Assembly: GCA_030682135.1 (NCBI GenBank)
Contig: JAUXQT010000003.1
Span: 1 to 64,000 of the forward strand
Direction: 5' to 3'
DNA length: 64,000 nucleotides
Source of the DNA: Nitrospirota bacterium
GTDB lineage: Bacteria > Nitrospirota > Nitrospiria > Nitrospirales > Nitrospiraceae
The notes under the pieces are model-generated. The model made no database searches. It was not told where the DNA came from and was given only the letters and a program-made list of their open reading frames with translations. Of the stretch, positions 29,884 to 39,040 are shown piece by piece (the first letter of the stretch is position 1; every line of letters starts with the position of its first letter). Both the position numbers and the translations under genes were made by a program.

Positions 29884-30879
29884 ATGACCATGCCACCTGC
29901 CACAAAATCGCTGATCGATTGCCATGTGCATCTGGCTGCGCTGCCGGATGGCGACAACGGCTGTTTCATCTCGCCGAAGATGTTGAAGAGTCCGCTGTTC
30001 CGGTTTTTATTCTGGAAACACGGGCTTTCTGTCGATCGCCCTCGCGAAGCCAATCAGAAATATCTCGACGACCTCCTGATCGAGCTCCGCGCCTCCCGCC
30101 ATGTGCAGAAAGCCGTACTCCTCGGCATGGACGGCGTCTATGATCACAACGGACAGCTCAACCGAGAACACACGGACTTTCTCATCAGCAACGACTATGT
30201 GCTGAAGACGGCGCAGGCCCACCCGCATGAATTACTGGCCGGCGTGTCGATCAATCCTCAGCGGCGCGATGCCATCGACGAAGTCCATCGTTGCGCGGAT
30301 GCCGGTGCGGTCCTGGTAAAAGTGCTGCCGAACGCGAAACAATTCGACCCGGCCAATCCGAAGTACAAACCCTTCTACCGGGCATTGGCCGAACGGAATT
30401 TGCCATTCCTCAGTCACGTCGGCTACGAATTCAGCTTGATCGGCAAGGATCAATCGGTCGGCGACCCGGAGAGGCTTCGGGTACCGCTCGACGAAGGCGC
30501 CACCGTCATCGCCGCCCATGCCTGCAGCTACGGCCTGATCCTCTATGAAAAGTTTCTGCCCACGCTGCGGGACCTTGTGCAGCGCTACCCGAACTTCTAT
30601 TCGGACATCTCAGCCCTTACATTACCCAATCGGTTCCGGATGCTCCTGCATCTTCGCCAGTATCCCGAGGTGCATGAGCGCCTGCTCTTCGGCACCGACT
30701 ATCCCCTCTCCGTGTTCCACGTCGCAGCCTGGGGCCGCGTCGCCTTCGGGACGCTGCGCAAGATGATGAAAACCAAAAACCGCTTCGACCGCCAAGTCGA
30801 GGTCTGCAATGGGCTGAAGCTGGGCTTCCGCTCGCTCGGAGACCTGCTCCCCCACACAGCGGCGAAAACGACCAGCTAG
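29884..30879 (+). CDS. amidohydrolase family metal-dependent hydrolase
   Basis: DCHVHLAALPDG, FLSHVGYEFS, LLFGTDYPLSVFH. Confidence 0.88.
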   Translation: MTMPPATKSLIDCHVHLAALPDGDNGCFISPKMLKSPLFRFLFWKHGLSVDRPREANQKYLDDLLIELRASRHVQKAVLLGMDGVYDHNGQLNREHTDFLISNDYVLKTAQAHPHELLAGVSINPQRRDAIDEVHRCADAGAVLVKVLPNAKQFDPANPKYKPFYRALAERNLPFLSHVGYEFSLIGKDQSVGDPERLRVPLDEGATVIAAHACSYGLILYEKFLPTLRDLVQRYPNFYSDISALTLPNRFRMLLHLRQYPEVHERLLFGTDYPLSVFHVAAWGRVAFGTLRKMMKTKNRFDRQVEVCNGLKLGFRSLGDLLPHTAAKTTS

Positions 30880-31003
30880 CAGGCTGTTGATAAAGGCCGC
30901 CAGCGGCGTTCTCACGGCGCGCAGAGGTTCAACGTACTGCCGAGAGTACGCTTCGCCTCTCCGCTTGCTGCGGCCTTGCGGGACGGCCTTTCTGAACAGC
31001 CTG
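30880..31003 (-). repeat. family-1 element, copy 8
   Basis: Reverse complement AGGCTGTTCAGAAAGGCCGTCCCGC...GTACTCTCGGCAGTAC...GCTGGCGGCCTTTATCAACAGCCT, directly after the amidohydrolase stop. Confidence 0.88.
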
Positions 31004-31090
31004 CGACGACTTCTGACAGCAACTGCAACTGTTCTGGCATGCGAATTTCTGTAGTGGCTTGGTAGTTTGTCAACAACCTGCTAGAGCGAC

Positions 31091-31351
31091 ATGTCTATGG
31101 ACCACGAAGAGATACTTGCCAGCCTGCGCGAAAGGATTCTGGCCTTCGCGACATTACGGGTATCGAGGGATCGTGCCGAGGACCTTGTCCAGGACGTGCT
31201 CTCTGTCCTCCACGAAAAATATACGCGCGTCACGGAACTGACCGAACTGGTTCCCCTGGCATTTCAAATCTTACGGTTCAAGATGCTGGATGCCCATCGC
31301 AAGTCACTCCGTCGGGATACCGCTCAGTCGCTAGCGCGAGGAGTTTCCTGA
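31091..31351 (+). CDS. sigma-70 region 2-like short protein (region 4 absent)
   Basis: LRERILAFATLRVSRDRAEDLVQDVLSVLHEKY...LRFKMLDAHRKSLRRD resembles sigma-70 region 2 only. Confidence 0.65.
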   Translation: MSMDHEEILASLRERILAFATLRVSRDRAEDLVQDVLSVLHEKYTRVTELTELVPLAFQILRFKMLDAHRKSLRRDTAQSLARGVS

Positions 31352-31361
31352 ACAGCCTCGT

Positions 31362-31484
31362 AGGATGCTCAAAACGTTTGTCCAGCAAGGCCGCAAGCGA
31401 ATCGAAACCGGAGGCGTACCCCAGGGGTACGTTGAGGATTTCGATGAGCCGAGAACGAAGCTGGCGGGCGTTTTCAGCATCCTA
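31362..31484 (+). repeat. family-1 element, copy 9
   Basis: AGGATGCTCAAAACGTTTGTCCAGC...GCTGGCGGGCGTTTTCAGCATCCT. Confidence 0.92.
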
Positions 31485-31889
31485 CAAGAAGTTGATCACC
31501 ACCAGCCCGACAATCGCAGCCAATCCGCCGATGCAGCAGAGCACAAACCCGGCGGCTCCAGCGACAAACCAGGGCCTGACTCGCCTGAACTCTTGCGGCG
31601 TCAGCAACGGGTGCAACTCGACGGGAGCCCTCCACCAGCGAGGCGGGAGCATCTTGCGTGGAGCGAGCTGTGTGAAAAGCACGACGTGATACCAGAGGCC
31701 AGTAGGAATCCCAACGAGGAGGCCCACAACCAAGACCCAGAGCCCCAGCTCGATCATGATCTGCGGCGTGACCACAAGCGTGATGAGCGCGATGACACAC
31801 AGCCCTACCAGGCTTCCGATGACCAGCAACAGTTCAAGCATGAGAAGGATTGTACCGGAATCCTCTTGTAGGCGGAGGCGGTTCGTCAA
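31482..31889 (-). CDS. hypothetical membrane protein
   Basis: Three hydrophobic segments; stop codon overlaps the end of family-1 copy 9. Confidence 0.75.
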   Translation of the reverse strand: MTNRLRLQEDSGTILLMLELLLVIGSLVGLCVIALITLVVTPQIMIELGLWVLVVGLLVGIPTGLWYHVVLFTQLAPRKMLPPRWWRAPVELHPLLTPQEFRRVRPWFVAGAAGFVLCCIGGLAAIVGLVVINFL

Positions 31890-31907
31890 AAATCAGAACA
31901 CCCACGC

Positions 31908-32072
31908 AGGATGCTCAAAACGTTCGTCCAGCAAGGCCGCATCGATCGATCGTTCACTTAGGGGTGGATGGGATGATCCCAACTGCGCGCGTCCAACGAG
32001 GGTCTTCTGAGACCACGCGTTGCGCGAGCAAAGGGATCGCCCCAACCACCCCACTCCATTTTTCAGCATCCT
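31908..32072 (+). repeat. family-1 element copy 10, interrupted by a family-2 element
   Basis: Family-1 left arm AGGATGCTCAAAACGTTCGTCCAGCAAGGCCGCA and right end TTTTTCAGCATCCT enclose a family-2 palindrome. Confidence 0.85.
31954..32060 (+). repeat. family-2 palindromic element, copy b (nested)
   Basis: GGGGTGGATGGGATGATCCCAACT-GCGCGCGTCCAACGAGGGTCTTCTGAGACCACGCGTTGCGCGAGC-AAAGGGATCGCCCCAACCACCCC. Confidence 0.85.
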
Positions 32073-32083
32073 ACGGACAGGCA

Positions 32084-32902
32084 TCATGGCTGAGTACGCC
32101 CGGCGTAGCGCCCAAGCTGCGTTACGAAGGGGAACCGCAGCATCATGAACAGATTCAAACAGACCGGTGGGCCAAGGTGTTCGAGGCCGATCTTCATCCC
32201 CAGTTGCCCCAAGGCCGGCTCCGCGCAGTAGGTTCCGAATAACCGGTCCCACCAGGGCACATTGAATCCATAGTTGCTGTTGGTTTCGCGCACATCCACA
32301 GAATGATGGATACGATGCATGTCCGGCGTCACAACGAACCACCGGAGTATGCGATCAAGACTCACCGGCATCTGCACGTTGCTGTGATTGAAGAGGGCCG
32401 TGCTGTTGAGCACGATCTCGAAGGCGACCACCGCGAAAGGGGCCACTCCCAGCGCCAGCACCGCTGCGGTCTTCACCATCGTTGAGATCACGATTTCGAC
32501 CGGATGAAAACGCACCCCGCTGGACACATCCAGATCCAGATCCGAATGATGCATCATATGGAACCGCCAGAGGATCGGAACCAGATGGAACACTTGATGC
32601 TGGCAATAGATAATGAAATCGAGCGCCACCACCGCCAGCCCGAATTCGAGCCAGACCGGTCCCTCGATCCCATTCAACAGGCCCCACCCACGCTCCTGTG
32701 CCATGGCGGCGACTGCCACCACACCACCCATGAAAAACAGCCTGGCAATCACCGTATTCAGGATCACGATCGTGAGGTTGCCACCCCATCGGCAGAGCTT
32801 CGAAGCCGTCAGCTTTCGTCGCGGCGCCAACAGCTCCCATGTGGCCATGATGCCCAGCACGGAAAGATACGAACCTACTCGAATGAGGTCGTCAGAGCCC
32901 AT
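32084..32902 (-). CDS. sterol desaturase / fatty acid hydroxylase family protein
   Basis: His clusters HQVFH, HMMHH, HRIHHS. Confidence 0.9.
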   Translation of the reverse strand: MGSDDLIRVGSYLSVLGIMATWELLAPRRKLTASKLCRWGGNLTIVILNTVIARLFFMGGVVAVAAMAQERGWGLLNGIEGPVWLEFGLAVVALDFIIYCQHQVFHLVPILWRFHMMHHSDLDLDVSSGVRFHPVEIVISTMVKTAAVLALGVAPFAVVAFEIVLNSTALFNHSNVQMPVSLDRILRWFVVTPDMHRIHHSVDVRETNSNYGFNVPWWDRLFGTYCAEPALGQLGMKIGLEHLGPPVCLNLFMMLRFPFVTQLGRYAGRTQP

Positions 32903-33062
32903 ACCACCCCCTGCTCATGTTGACTCCCGCTCATTCCAATGTTCATGGATCAATGGCCCCTGGAGCCTACTGCGCGCGCACACATCACGACTGACTAGTG
33001 AAAAAGACCAGAGCCAGACCACGAAACCGGATGACACGCCGAACCGATCGACCTCGTACGGG

Positions 33063-33533
33063 CTAGAGGCCCAGGTCTGAGAGCCCTGGATGGTCATCCG
33101 GTCGACGCCCCAGCGGCCAGTGATACTTGCGCTCCGCCTCGCTGATCGGCAGGTCGTTGATGCTGGCGATACGGCGACGCATGTACCCCTGCTCGTCGAA
33201 TTCCCAGTTTTCATTGCCGTAGGACCGGAACCACCTGCCGGCATCATCATGCCATTCATAGGCAAATCTCACCGCAATACGATTCCCGGAAAACGCCCAT
33301 AACTCCTTGATGAGCCGATAGTCCAACTCCTTGCTCCATTTTCGAGTCAAAAACTGCACGATGGCGTCACGTCCCGCAAGGAACTCCGCGCGGTTGCGCC
33401 AGACACTGTCTTGCGTGTACGCCATGGCAACCCGCTGCGGGTCGCGGGTATTCCAAGCGTCTTCGGCCATGCGAACTTTTTGCGCGGCAGTTTTGGCGTC
33501 GAATGGCGGCAATGGTGGTCTTGGGGCTTCCAT
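33063..33533 (-). CDS. SnoaL-like / DUF1348 NTF2-fold protein
   Basis: [77 protein letters not shown]. Confidence 0.88.
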   Translation of the reverse strand: MEAPRPPLPPFDAKTAAQKVRMAEDAWNTRDPQRVAMAYTQDSVWRNRAEFLAGRDAIVQFLTRKWSKELDYRLIKELWAFSGNRIAVRFAYEWHDDAGRWFRSYGNENWEFDEQGYMRRRIASINDLPISEAERKYHWPLGRRPDDHPGLSDLGL

Positions 33534-33661
33534 ATCGCTCCTTACGAGAAAGTTTGAGTTTGCCTATCGACTACTGCGAAGCAATAAAAGACTCTGGAAC
33601 AATTGCTCGTTCATTCTATGTACACCATCATCGATAAAAACAGCCATGCTCGAGAGGGGCA

Positions 33662-34069
33662 TCAATGACCATGGGAACACCTTTCAGTTCCCGCCTTCTC
33701 ATATTGCGGCCTGCTGTACCAATAGGCCCAGGCAATCAATATGCCTTGAAGAAAGAGCCGGAGCCATAGGCCAAGAGACGAGGCCCAGGGATACAGTTCA
33801 GGGTGCAAAGCCATGTGCACATTCGCCGGAAAGACCGCGATCAACAAAGCGATCAATCCCCAGGCCGCCAACCAGGACCACCGCTCGAACAGCAGAAGCC
33901 CTCCCAACCCGATCTCCGCAACGCCGCTGACGTATACCAACGCCACAGGCCAGGGCAGATAGGGCGGCATGATGCTCAGATAAAACGGTGTGTTGAGAAA
34001 ATGGTTCGCTCCGGCCGCCATAAAGAACAGGCCGTACAGCCATCGCGAGATGTGTTTGAGGCGATTCAT
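33662..34069 (-). CDS. DoxX-like membrane protein
   Basis: Four TM helices, FFMAAGANHFLNTPFYLSIMPPYLPWP. Confidence 0.8.
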   Translation of the reverse strand: MNRLKHISRWLYGLFFMAAGANHFLNTPFYLSIMPPYLPWPVALVYVSGVAEIGLGGLLLFERWSWLAAWGLIALLIAVFPANVHMALHPELYPWASSLGLWLRLFLQGILIAWAYWYSRPQYEKAGTERCSHGH

Positions 34070-34116
34070 CGCTCAGACTGAATCCGTCGCGGTACATACC
34101 ATGGCAGGTCAATCCT

Positions 34117-34425
34117 CTATCGCTTGTCCGGTGGGATCGTCTTGATCTTGCCCGAGAACCGTTCATGCGTCGCCGGATCGACCGGCCGATGCTTCACCTT
34201 CGTGCCAGCCGGATCCTTACCGAGAAAATTGCCGCCATTCCAATTCTCCGTGGGCCTGATCGGCCTCGGAGCGAACCCGCCGCCGCAATTCGGACAGACA
34301 TTTTCCAGAACCTGTTCGACACAGGCCATGCAGAACGTGCATTCATACGAGCAGATCCGCGCCTCAAGCGACTCAGGCGGCAGCGCCTTGCTGCAATGCT
34401 CGCAGGTCGGTCTGAGTTCAAGCAT
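34117..34425 (-). CDS. DUF1272-type Cys-rich protein
   Basis: MLELRPTCEHCSKALPPESLEARICSYECTFCMACVEQVLENVCPNCGGGFAPRPIRP. Confidence 0.9.
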   Translation of the reverse strand: MLELRPTCEHCSKALPPESLEARICSYECTFCMACVEQVLENVCPNCGGGFAPRPIRPTENWNGGNFLGKDPAGTKVKHRPVDPATHERFSGKIKTIPPDKR

Positions 34426-34459
34426 GGGGTCTTGGATGTGTTGCTGCCACTACATGCAA

Positions 34460-35302
34460 TCAGTGGCTCCTGGAACCTTTTTCAGGTTCAGCTCCCTCAG
34501 CCTGCAGGATGGTGTCTCGAATAAACTTGGAAGGGACAACCGCTGCGAGCTTTCCTCCCGTATCGTCGCTAATGGTGCCATGAACAAGGCCAACCACGGT
34601 AGTCGGCGCCGACTTATTTGGAAACACAAGACCACCACTAGAAGCGAATGGCCCAGGCATTTGAAAAACAGGTCCGCCACTGAACCCGCCAATGCTTGGC
34701 TTGTCGAGGACGAAGAACGTAGCTTCCTTCTTAATATCGGGACTGAATATTCGAAGCAATCCACTTGCAGGCTTCGCCTCACTCGTAATCGGTGAAAAGC
34801 GGCCGGTCGTTCCGAGTGCCAAAGGAAATCCCATTACCGTTACCGGGCGCTCCCGCTCTGGAGCGCTCTCCTCCGAGGCGAGCAAAACAAATCCCAGAAA
34901 GCGACCTTGCATCAGCGGAAGGGTCTTGCTATTAAGATTCAGTTTTAGAACCGCCACATCAGACTCACTATGAACCTGCCAGGACAACTTCTCGCCATCA
35001 GAAAGTAGGTCTTTCAGTAAAATCGAGACGGGGATGTCCTTTGCGGCCCGAACCGTAACAGTTGAATTACCCGTCAAGAACTGAGCTACGTGAGCTGCAG
35101 TGACTAGGTACGGCTGCTCTGCTATGCCCAAGCCCCGCGATTCTGCAGTAACAAAGAACCCTGTACCATTTTGATTGCCTTCTTTGAGGTAAGCAACCGT
35201 GACCGAGAGATCATCCAGAGTCATCGCCTGTACTCCACTATATTCAGTCAGAGTCAATGCGCTTGCAGTAAGAGACACTATAAGAAGTAGAGGAAATTTC
35301 AC
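34460..35302 (-). CDS. secreted trypsin-like serine protease
   Basis: Signal peptide; TAAHVA (His), ESDVAVLKL (Asp), GGFSGGPV (Ser) triad. Confidence 0.8.
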   Translation of the reverse strand: MKFPLLLIVSLTASALTLTEYSGVQAMTLDDLSVTVAYLKEGNQNGTGFFVTAESRGLGIAEQPYLVTAAHVAQFLTGNSTVTVRAAKDIPVSILLKDLLSDGEKLSWQVHSESDVAVLKLNLNSKTLPLMQGRFLGFVLLASEESAPERERPVTVMGFPLALGTTGRFSPITSEAKPASGLLRIFSPDIKKEATFFVLDKPSIGGFSGGPVFQMPGPFASSGGLVFPNKSAPTTVVGLVHGTISDDTGGKLAAVVPSKFIRDTILQAEGAEPEKGSRSH

Positions 35303-35406
35303 GGCACCCCCATGGCTATATACTGATGAAGATACTAAGAAACTCGATGTCCGAGTTCATGCTTTACGGAAAGGGGCAATCAATGGTTCCTGGAACCTTT
35401 ACCAGC

Positions 35407-36030
35407 TCAATCCGCCGGAAGATTCTGCGAAAGGTAGGCCAACAACTCTTCGATTGGACCTCCGTAGTCGCGATCGATGAGCGCCTGTAATTGGCGAACA
35501 GACTCCTCCTTCCACCGCGCAAGTTCTTCTACGGAAGCATCGCGTGCCGGCTTTGATGTCTTTACAGCCTTGAACGCGCGAATTCGCTCCACCAATTCAC
35601 GAAGTCGTGGTGCATCAGGGAACAAAGCACGGACCGTTCCGAGATCCTCGAAGAGGGCTTGGTTATTTTTCACGATGTCGAAAACAAGGTCCTCGCTTCG
35701 GTGCATCCAGCGCTGAGCCTCTTGCAGGTCGAGGGAATCCTTAGGCGACCCTGAACGCTTCCACCGCGCCTCGTGATAGTCAGAAAAGATCATCGCCTCA
35801 TATCGAGAGACATACAGTTGTATGGTGCCGAACTTTCGTCCGGTAAGTCGTGCATAAACTTGGCGCTGGCCCTGAACCTTTTGGAGGTGGACTTGTGACG
35901 AGAATTGAAACTGGGATGCATAATACTGCCCCACGATCCCACCACCCGCTGCAAGCACCCCACCAACAACAGTGGCGAGCAGTGTCCTCCAGGCGTCGTG
36001 CCTTCTGACACTTTGATCTTGGTTACGCAC
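35407..36030 (-). CDS. hypothetical membrane-anchored protein
   Basis: N-terminal TM (TLLATVVGGVLAAGGGIVGQYYA) then charged helical region. Confidence 0.7.
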   Translation of the reverse strand: MRNQDQSVRRHDAWRTLLATVVGGVLAAGGGIVGQYYASQFQFSSQVHLQKVQGQRQVYARLTGRKFGTIQLYVSRYEAMIFSDYHEARWKRSGSPKDSLDLQEAQRWMHRSEDLVFDIVKNNQALFEDLGTVRALFPDAPRLRELVERIRAFKAVKTSKPARDASVEELARWKEESVRQLQALIDRDYGGPIEELLAYLSQNLPAD

Positions 36031-36257
36031 TTGAACCTTTCCAGCCCTCAGTCTGCTGTTTCTTATCCTGACGGCCTAACGATTGAGTATGCTGACTGGC
36101 ACATTAGAAATTGTTCAATGGCTTCTTCCCTACAGTTTCCAATCAGGGATGAACCTCTCCGACATTGCGCTCGCCCCGATATACGACTGACGTAGAGATT
36201 CTTGCGCGCACCTAGCCACATGTCAACACTCCGTTCAGCTCTCTCGTTCTTCTCCTA

Positions 36258-36355
36258 AGAAGGGCGACCTGGTTGATCCTCGATTGCGCGCGTCGAACGA
36301 GCACATTCTTATCGTGCGCGTTCCGCGAGCAGGAGGACGACCAGGACGCCCTTCT
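36258..36355 (+). repeat. family-2 palindromic element, copy c
   Basis: AGAAGGGCGACCTGGT ... GCGCGCGTCGAACGAGCACATTCTTATCGTGCGCGTTCCGCGAGC ... ACCAGGACGCCCTTCT. Confidence 0.88.
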
Positions 36356-36505
36356 CCCATCTGAAAGGATCCCCTCCCTCGCGCCATACCCTGAGTAGGA
36401 ACCGTTATTCCTCTACTCACAAGGTGTCATATAATCGCTGCCTCCCCTCTCCCCTTCGCATGCATGTTCTTGCACCCACGGACCATTCGTGATAACTGAA
36501 GAGAT

Positions 36506-36994
36506 ATGAGCGACACCGGCCACATGACCTCGAAGGAAAGCGCCAGGGCTCAGTCTGCAATTAGACAAATCTTGGCTCGCCATCCATCTATCGCCGTGGC
36601 GATCCTCTTCGGCTCGCTCGCAGCTGGGCTCGAACGAACCGATAGCGACCTGGACCTCGCCGTGGCTTCGACCGCGCCGCTCAGTCCGCAGACCCGACTT
36701 CAGCTCATCGAAGAACTGGCGGTCGCGATGGGTCGGCCAATCGACCTGATCGATCTCTCAGAGACTCACGGACCGCTCTTGCAACAGATCCTCACAAAAG
36801 GGCGACTGCTGACCTGCACGGACAGGACACGCTACGCAGACCTGCTCCTGCGAGTGGTCTATGAAGAGGCCGACGTGATGCCCTACTACCGCCGCATCCT
36901 CGCGGAAAGAAGACAGGCATGGATCGGAACACAGCCCGCATTACCCACGGAAGCTTCTACTACAACCGCCGATACGTCGCTACGACACGCCTGA
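36506..36994 (+). CDS. mntA: MntA-like nucleotidyltransferase antitoxin
   Basis: AVAILFGSLAAGLERTDSDLDLAV; DLIDLSETHGPLLQQILTKGRLL; paired with HepT-like ORF downstream. Confidence 0.85.
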   Translation: MSDTGHMTSKESARAQSAIRQILARHPSIAVAILFGSLAAGLERTDSDLDLAVASTAPLSPQTRLQLIEELAVAMGRPIDLIDLSETHGPLLQQILTKGRLLTCTDRTRYADLLLRVVYEEADVMPYYRRILAERRQAWIGTQPALPTEASTTTADTSLRHA

Positions 36995-37117
36995 CGGCGG
37001 GCGGGCTCGCCGCTCACTCGGTCAACATACTGTGTTAAGTATGCCTCCCTCATTCACGACTCCGCACGCCCGTCTCGCTTGACGTCTCAACGGTTTCGTC
37101 ACGAACCCTCGTGAGTA

Positions 37118-37532
37118 ATGCGGGCTAGTCGAAGCCAAGCTGAAATCGCTCAGACGTTGCGTCGAGCGAATCGCAGCCAAGACACCGTCGTCTGCCGAAC
37201 TCCTGGCGCAGAGCCCGGACCTACAAGACATCATCGCGCTAAATCTCCAACGTGCCGTACAGTTATCCGTAGATCTTGCCTCCCACCTAATTGCCGAGAC
37301 CGACGCCCGTCCGCCCTCCACGATGGCGGAGAACTTCGACGCGCTCAAGAACCTTCAGATCATCACCCCTGCCCTGGCTGACCGTATGATAAAAGCGGTC
37401 GGATTCAGAAACATTGCAGTCCATAGCTATCACACCATTGATTGGAATATCGTTTATCAGATCTGCAGCCGTCACCTCGACGATTTTCGGCAGTTCGCCC
37501 AGGCGGTTACCCGCCGATTACACCTTTCCTAA
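37118..37532 (+). pseudogene. hepT: HepT-like (DUF86) toxin, apparent 1-nt frameshift at codons 3-4
   Basis: Frame continuing to 37532 reads (L)VEAKLKSLRRCVERIAAKTPSSAELLAQSPDLQDIIALNLQRAVQLSVDLASHLIAETDARPPSTMAENFDALKNLQIITPALADRMIKAVGFRNIAVHSYHTIDWNIVYQI; no ATG/GTG/TTG before the ATG at 37323; ATG 37118 is one nt out of frame. Confidence 0.75.
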
Positions 37533-37536
37533 CGCT

Positions 37537-37625
37537 CCAGCCTCAGCAAGTGCGCGCGTCTAACGAGGGCCTTCCAGGCCGTGCGTTGCACGAGCACAGG
37601 AGACCAATATTGAGCCTGGCTCTCC
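37537..37625 (+). repeat. family-2 element, copy d (less complete arms)
   Basis: Core GCGCGCGTCTAACGAGGGCCTTCCAGGCCGTGCGTTGCACGAGC. Confidence 0.7.
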
Positions 37626-37649
37626 CCGTTCATTCCCACATCGGCTACA

Positions 37650-37745
37650 GGGGAGCAGCCAGATTGTCCTTCACTGCGCGCATTGAGGGAGCACATTCTG
37701 ATTGTGCGGCCTCAGCGAGCAAGAAGGACGATCTGGCCGCTCCCC
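37650..37745 (+). repeat. family-2 element, copy e
   Basis: GGGGAGCAGCCAGATTGTCCTT ... GCGCGCATTGAGGGAGCACATTCTGATTGTGCGGCCTCAGCGAGC ... AAGGACGATCTGGCCGCTCCCC. Confidence 0.88.
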
Positions 37746-37910
37746 GCCACCCCTTATATGAACGGGAGGCCCAGACGCTCGCGAGCCTGACAGGCTGGGG
37801 CATCAGCGAGATCCGCAAGACAATGAACATCCAGACAGCATCAGCCCGAAAAGAGGTGGTATCAGCGGCTGTGGGTGAACTGAATCGGGGTCTTGTCGCT
37901 CAAACGACAA

Positions 37911-37941
37911 CGGCGAGGCCTGGGATCACCAGGCCTCGCCG
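37911..37941 (-). terminator. strong hairpin, probable terminator of the 37982..39040 gene
   Basis: CGGCGAGGCCTGG-GATCA-CCAGGCCTCGCCG: 13-bp perfect stem, 5-nt loop; minus-strand tail TTGTCGTTTG. Confidence 0.75.
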
Positions 37942-37981
37942 TGTCTTACTTGACGCCAGCCCTGTGGCTGACGCTCTTGCT

Positions 37982-39040
37982 CTACGTTCTGACGGAAAGA
38001 GAGAACGTCGTCTGTCGAGTTGACTGGTAGGCCAGATAGACCGATGGACCAGTTGTCGCGGGAGCAGTAGGAGTCGTAGGAGCCGGATTCGTCTGGGGCC
38101 CCTCAACCTGCTGCGTGTCGCCTGCCTTCTCATTCTGCGATGTCTTCCCGAAGTTCTTCAGGAATTGTGAAAAGTATTTGCCGAGCTTGTCCGTCTCGAT
38201 CCGTGCGTTTTTCGTCGCATCCAACACTTGCTGCACGATCGACGCAGTCTGGCTTGGCACGGCCGCAGGCGCCGCACCCTGGGTTGGCACCGTGATACCA
38301 GTCGACGGAGACGGGATCGCCGCTGCCGTCGTCGGCGCCTCACCTTGGGTCACGGCTTCAGTGGTTGGAGCCGGAGGTGGGGTCGCTGGGACTGTGGTAT
38401 CGGAAGACGGAGCAGGGATCGCCTCCTCCGTCGTGGGTGCCGGACCAAAGGTGACGGCCTGAGGTGTTGGAGTAGACGGAATGGTCGAAGGAGTCGACGT
38501 GTCGGGCTGCCCAGCCACCTCACCGGTCAAAGCGGCGGCAAAGCGGGTCACCGTTCGTTCGAAGTCGACGCTCAGGTCCAGACCGGACAGGGAGGAGTAA
38601 TCGCCAAAACTCTCGCTCAGTTTTGAAGCCTTAGCCAGAGCCGCATCATCCTGTCCGCTCAAGACTTTTCTGAAAATATTCGCCACTTTCCGAAACAGTT
38701 TGGAGAGGTCCTTCACCTCCTGGTCGTTCAGATCGCCTTCGACCGTCACGCCGAACTCCTGCTTGAGCGAGTACTCGGCATACTTCGCCTCAATATCCGT
38801 CGTCGTGCCGTTGCCTACGGCATGGGACGTATAATTCACTGCACGGAAATCCGATTCAATATCTGCGGAGAGGGTAATCTTGTCGCCTTCCGCCGTCGTC
38901 ACACTGAGGCGACCGGAGAAGTCGGTGGAGACCGCGACCCCGCCAACCTTCGTATCCAGCCGCTGGGCGCCCGTATTGTTCGAAGATGAGAGGTTGAAGA
39001 ACTGGTTCGGATCGACTTGGGTCAGCGCTTGAACGGACAT
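37982..39040 (-). CDS. hypothetical protein with Pro/Thr-rich imperfect repeats
   Basis: 352 aa; repeated PTTEEAIPAPSSDTTVP / PTTAAAIPSPSTGITVP segments. Confidence 0.8.
   Translation of the reverse strand: MSVQALTQVDPNQFFNLSSSNNTGAQRLDTKVGGVAVSTDFSGRLSVTTAEGDKITLSADIESDFRAVNYTSHAVGNGTTTDIEAKYAEYSLKQEFGVTVEGDLNDQEVKDLSKLFRKVANIFRKVLSGQDDAALAKASKLSESFGDYSSLSGLDLSVDFERTVTRFAAALTGEVAGQPDTSTPSTIPSTPTPQAVTFGPAPTTEEAIPAPSSDTTVPATPPPAPTTEAVTQGEAPTTAAAIPSPSTGITVPTQGAAPAAVPSQTASIVQQVLDATKNARIETDKLGKYFSQFLKNFGKTSQNEKAGDTQQVEGPQTNPAPTTPTAPATTGPSVYLAYQSTRQTTFSLSVRT

Noticed and set aside
31365-31871. 168-aa ORF overlapping family-1 copy 9
   Set aside because: Begins in the repeat and is antisense to a better membrane-protein ORF (31482..31889 -)
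37442-38023. 193-aa plus-strand ORF
   Set aside because: Crosses two family-2 palindromes and a strong terminator hairpin, and starts inside hepT
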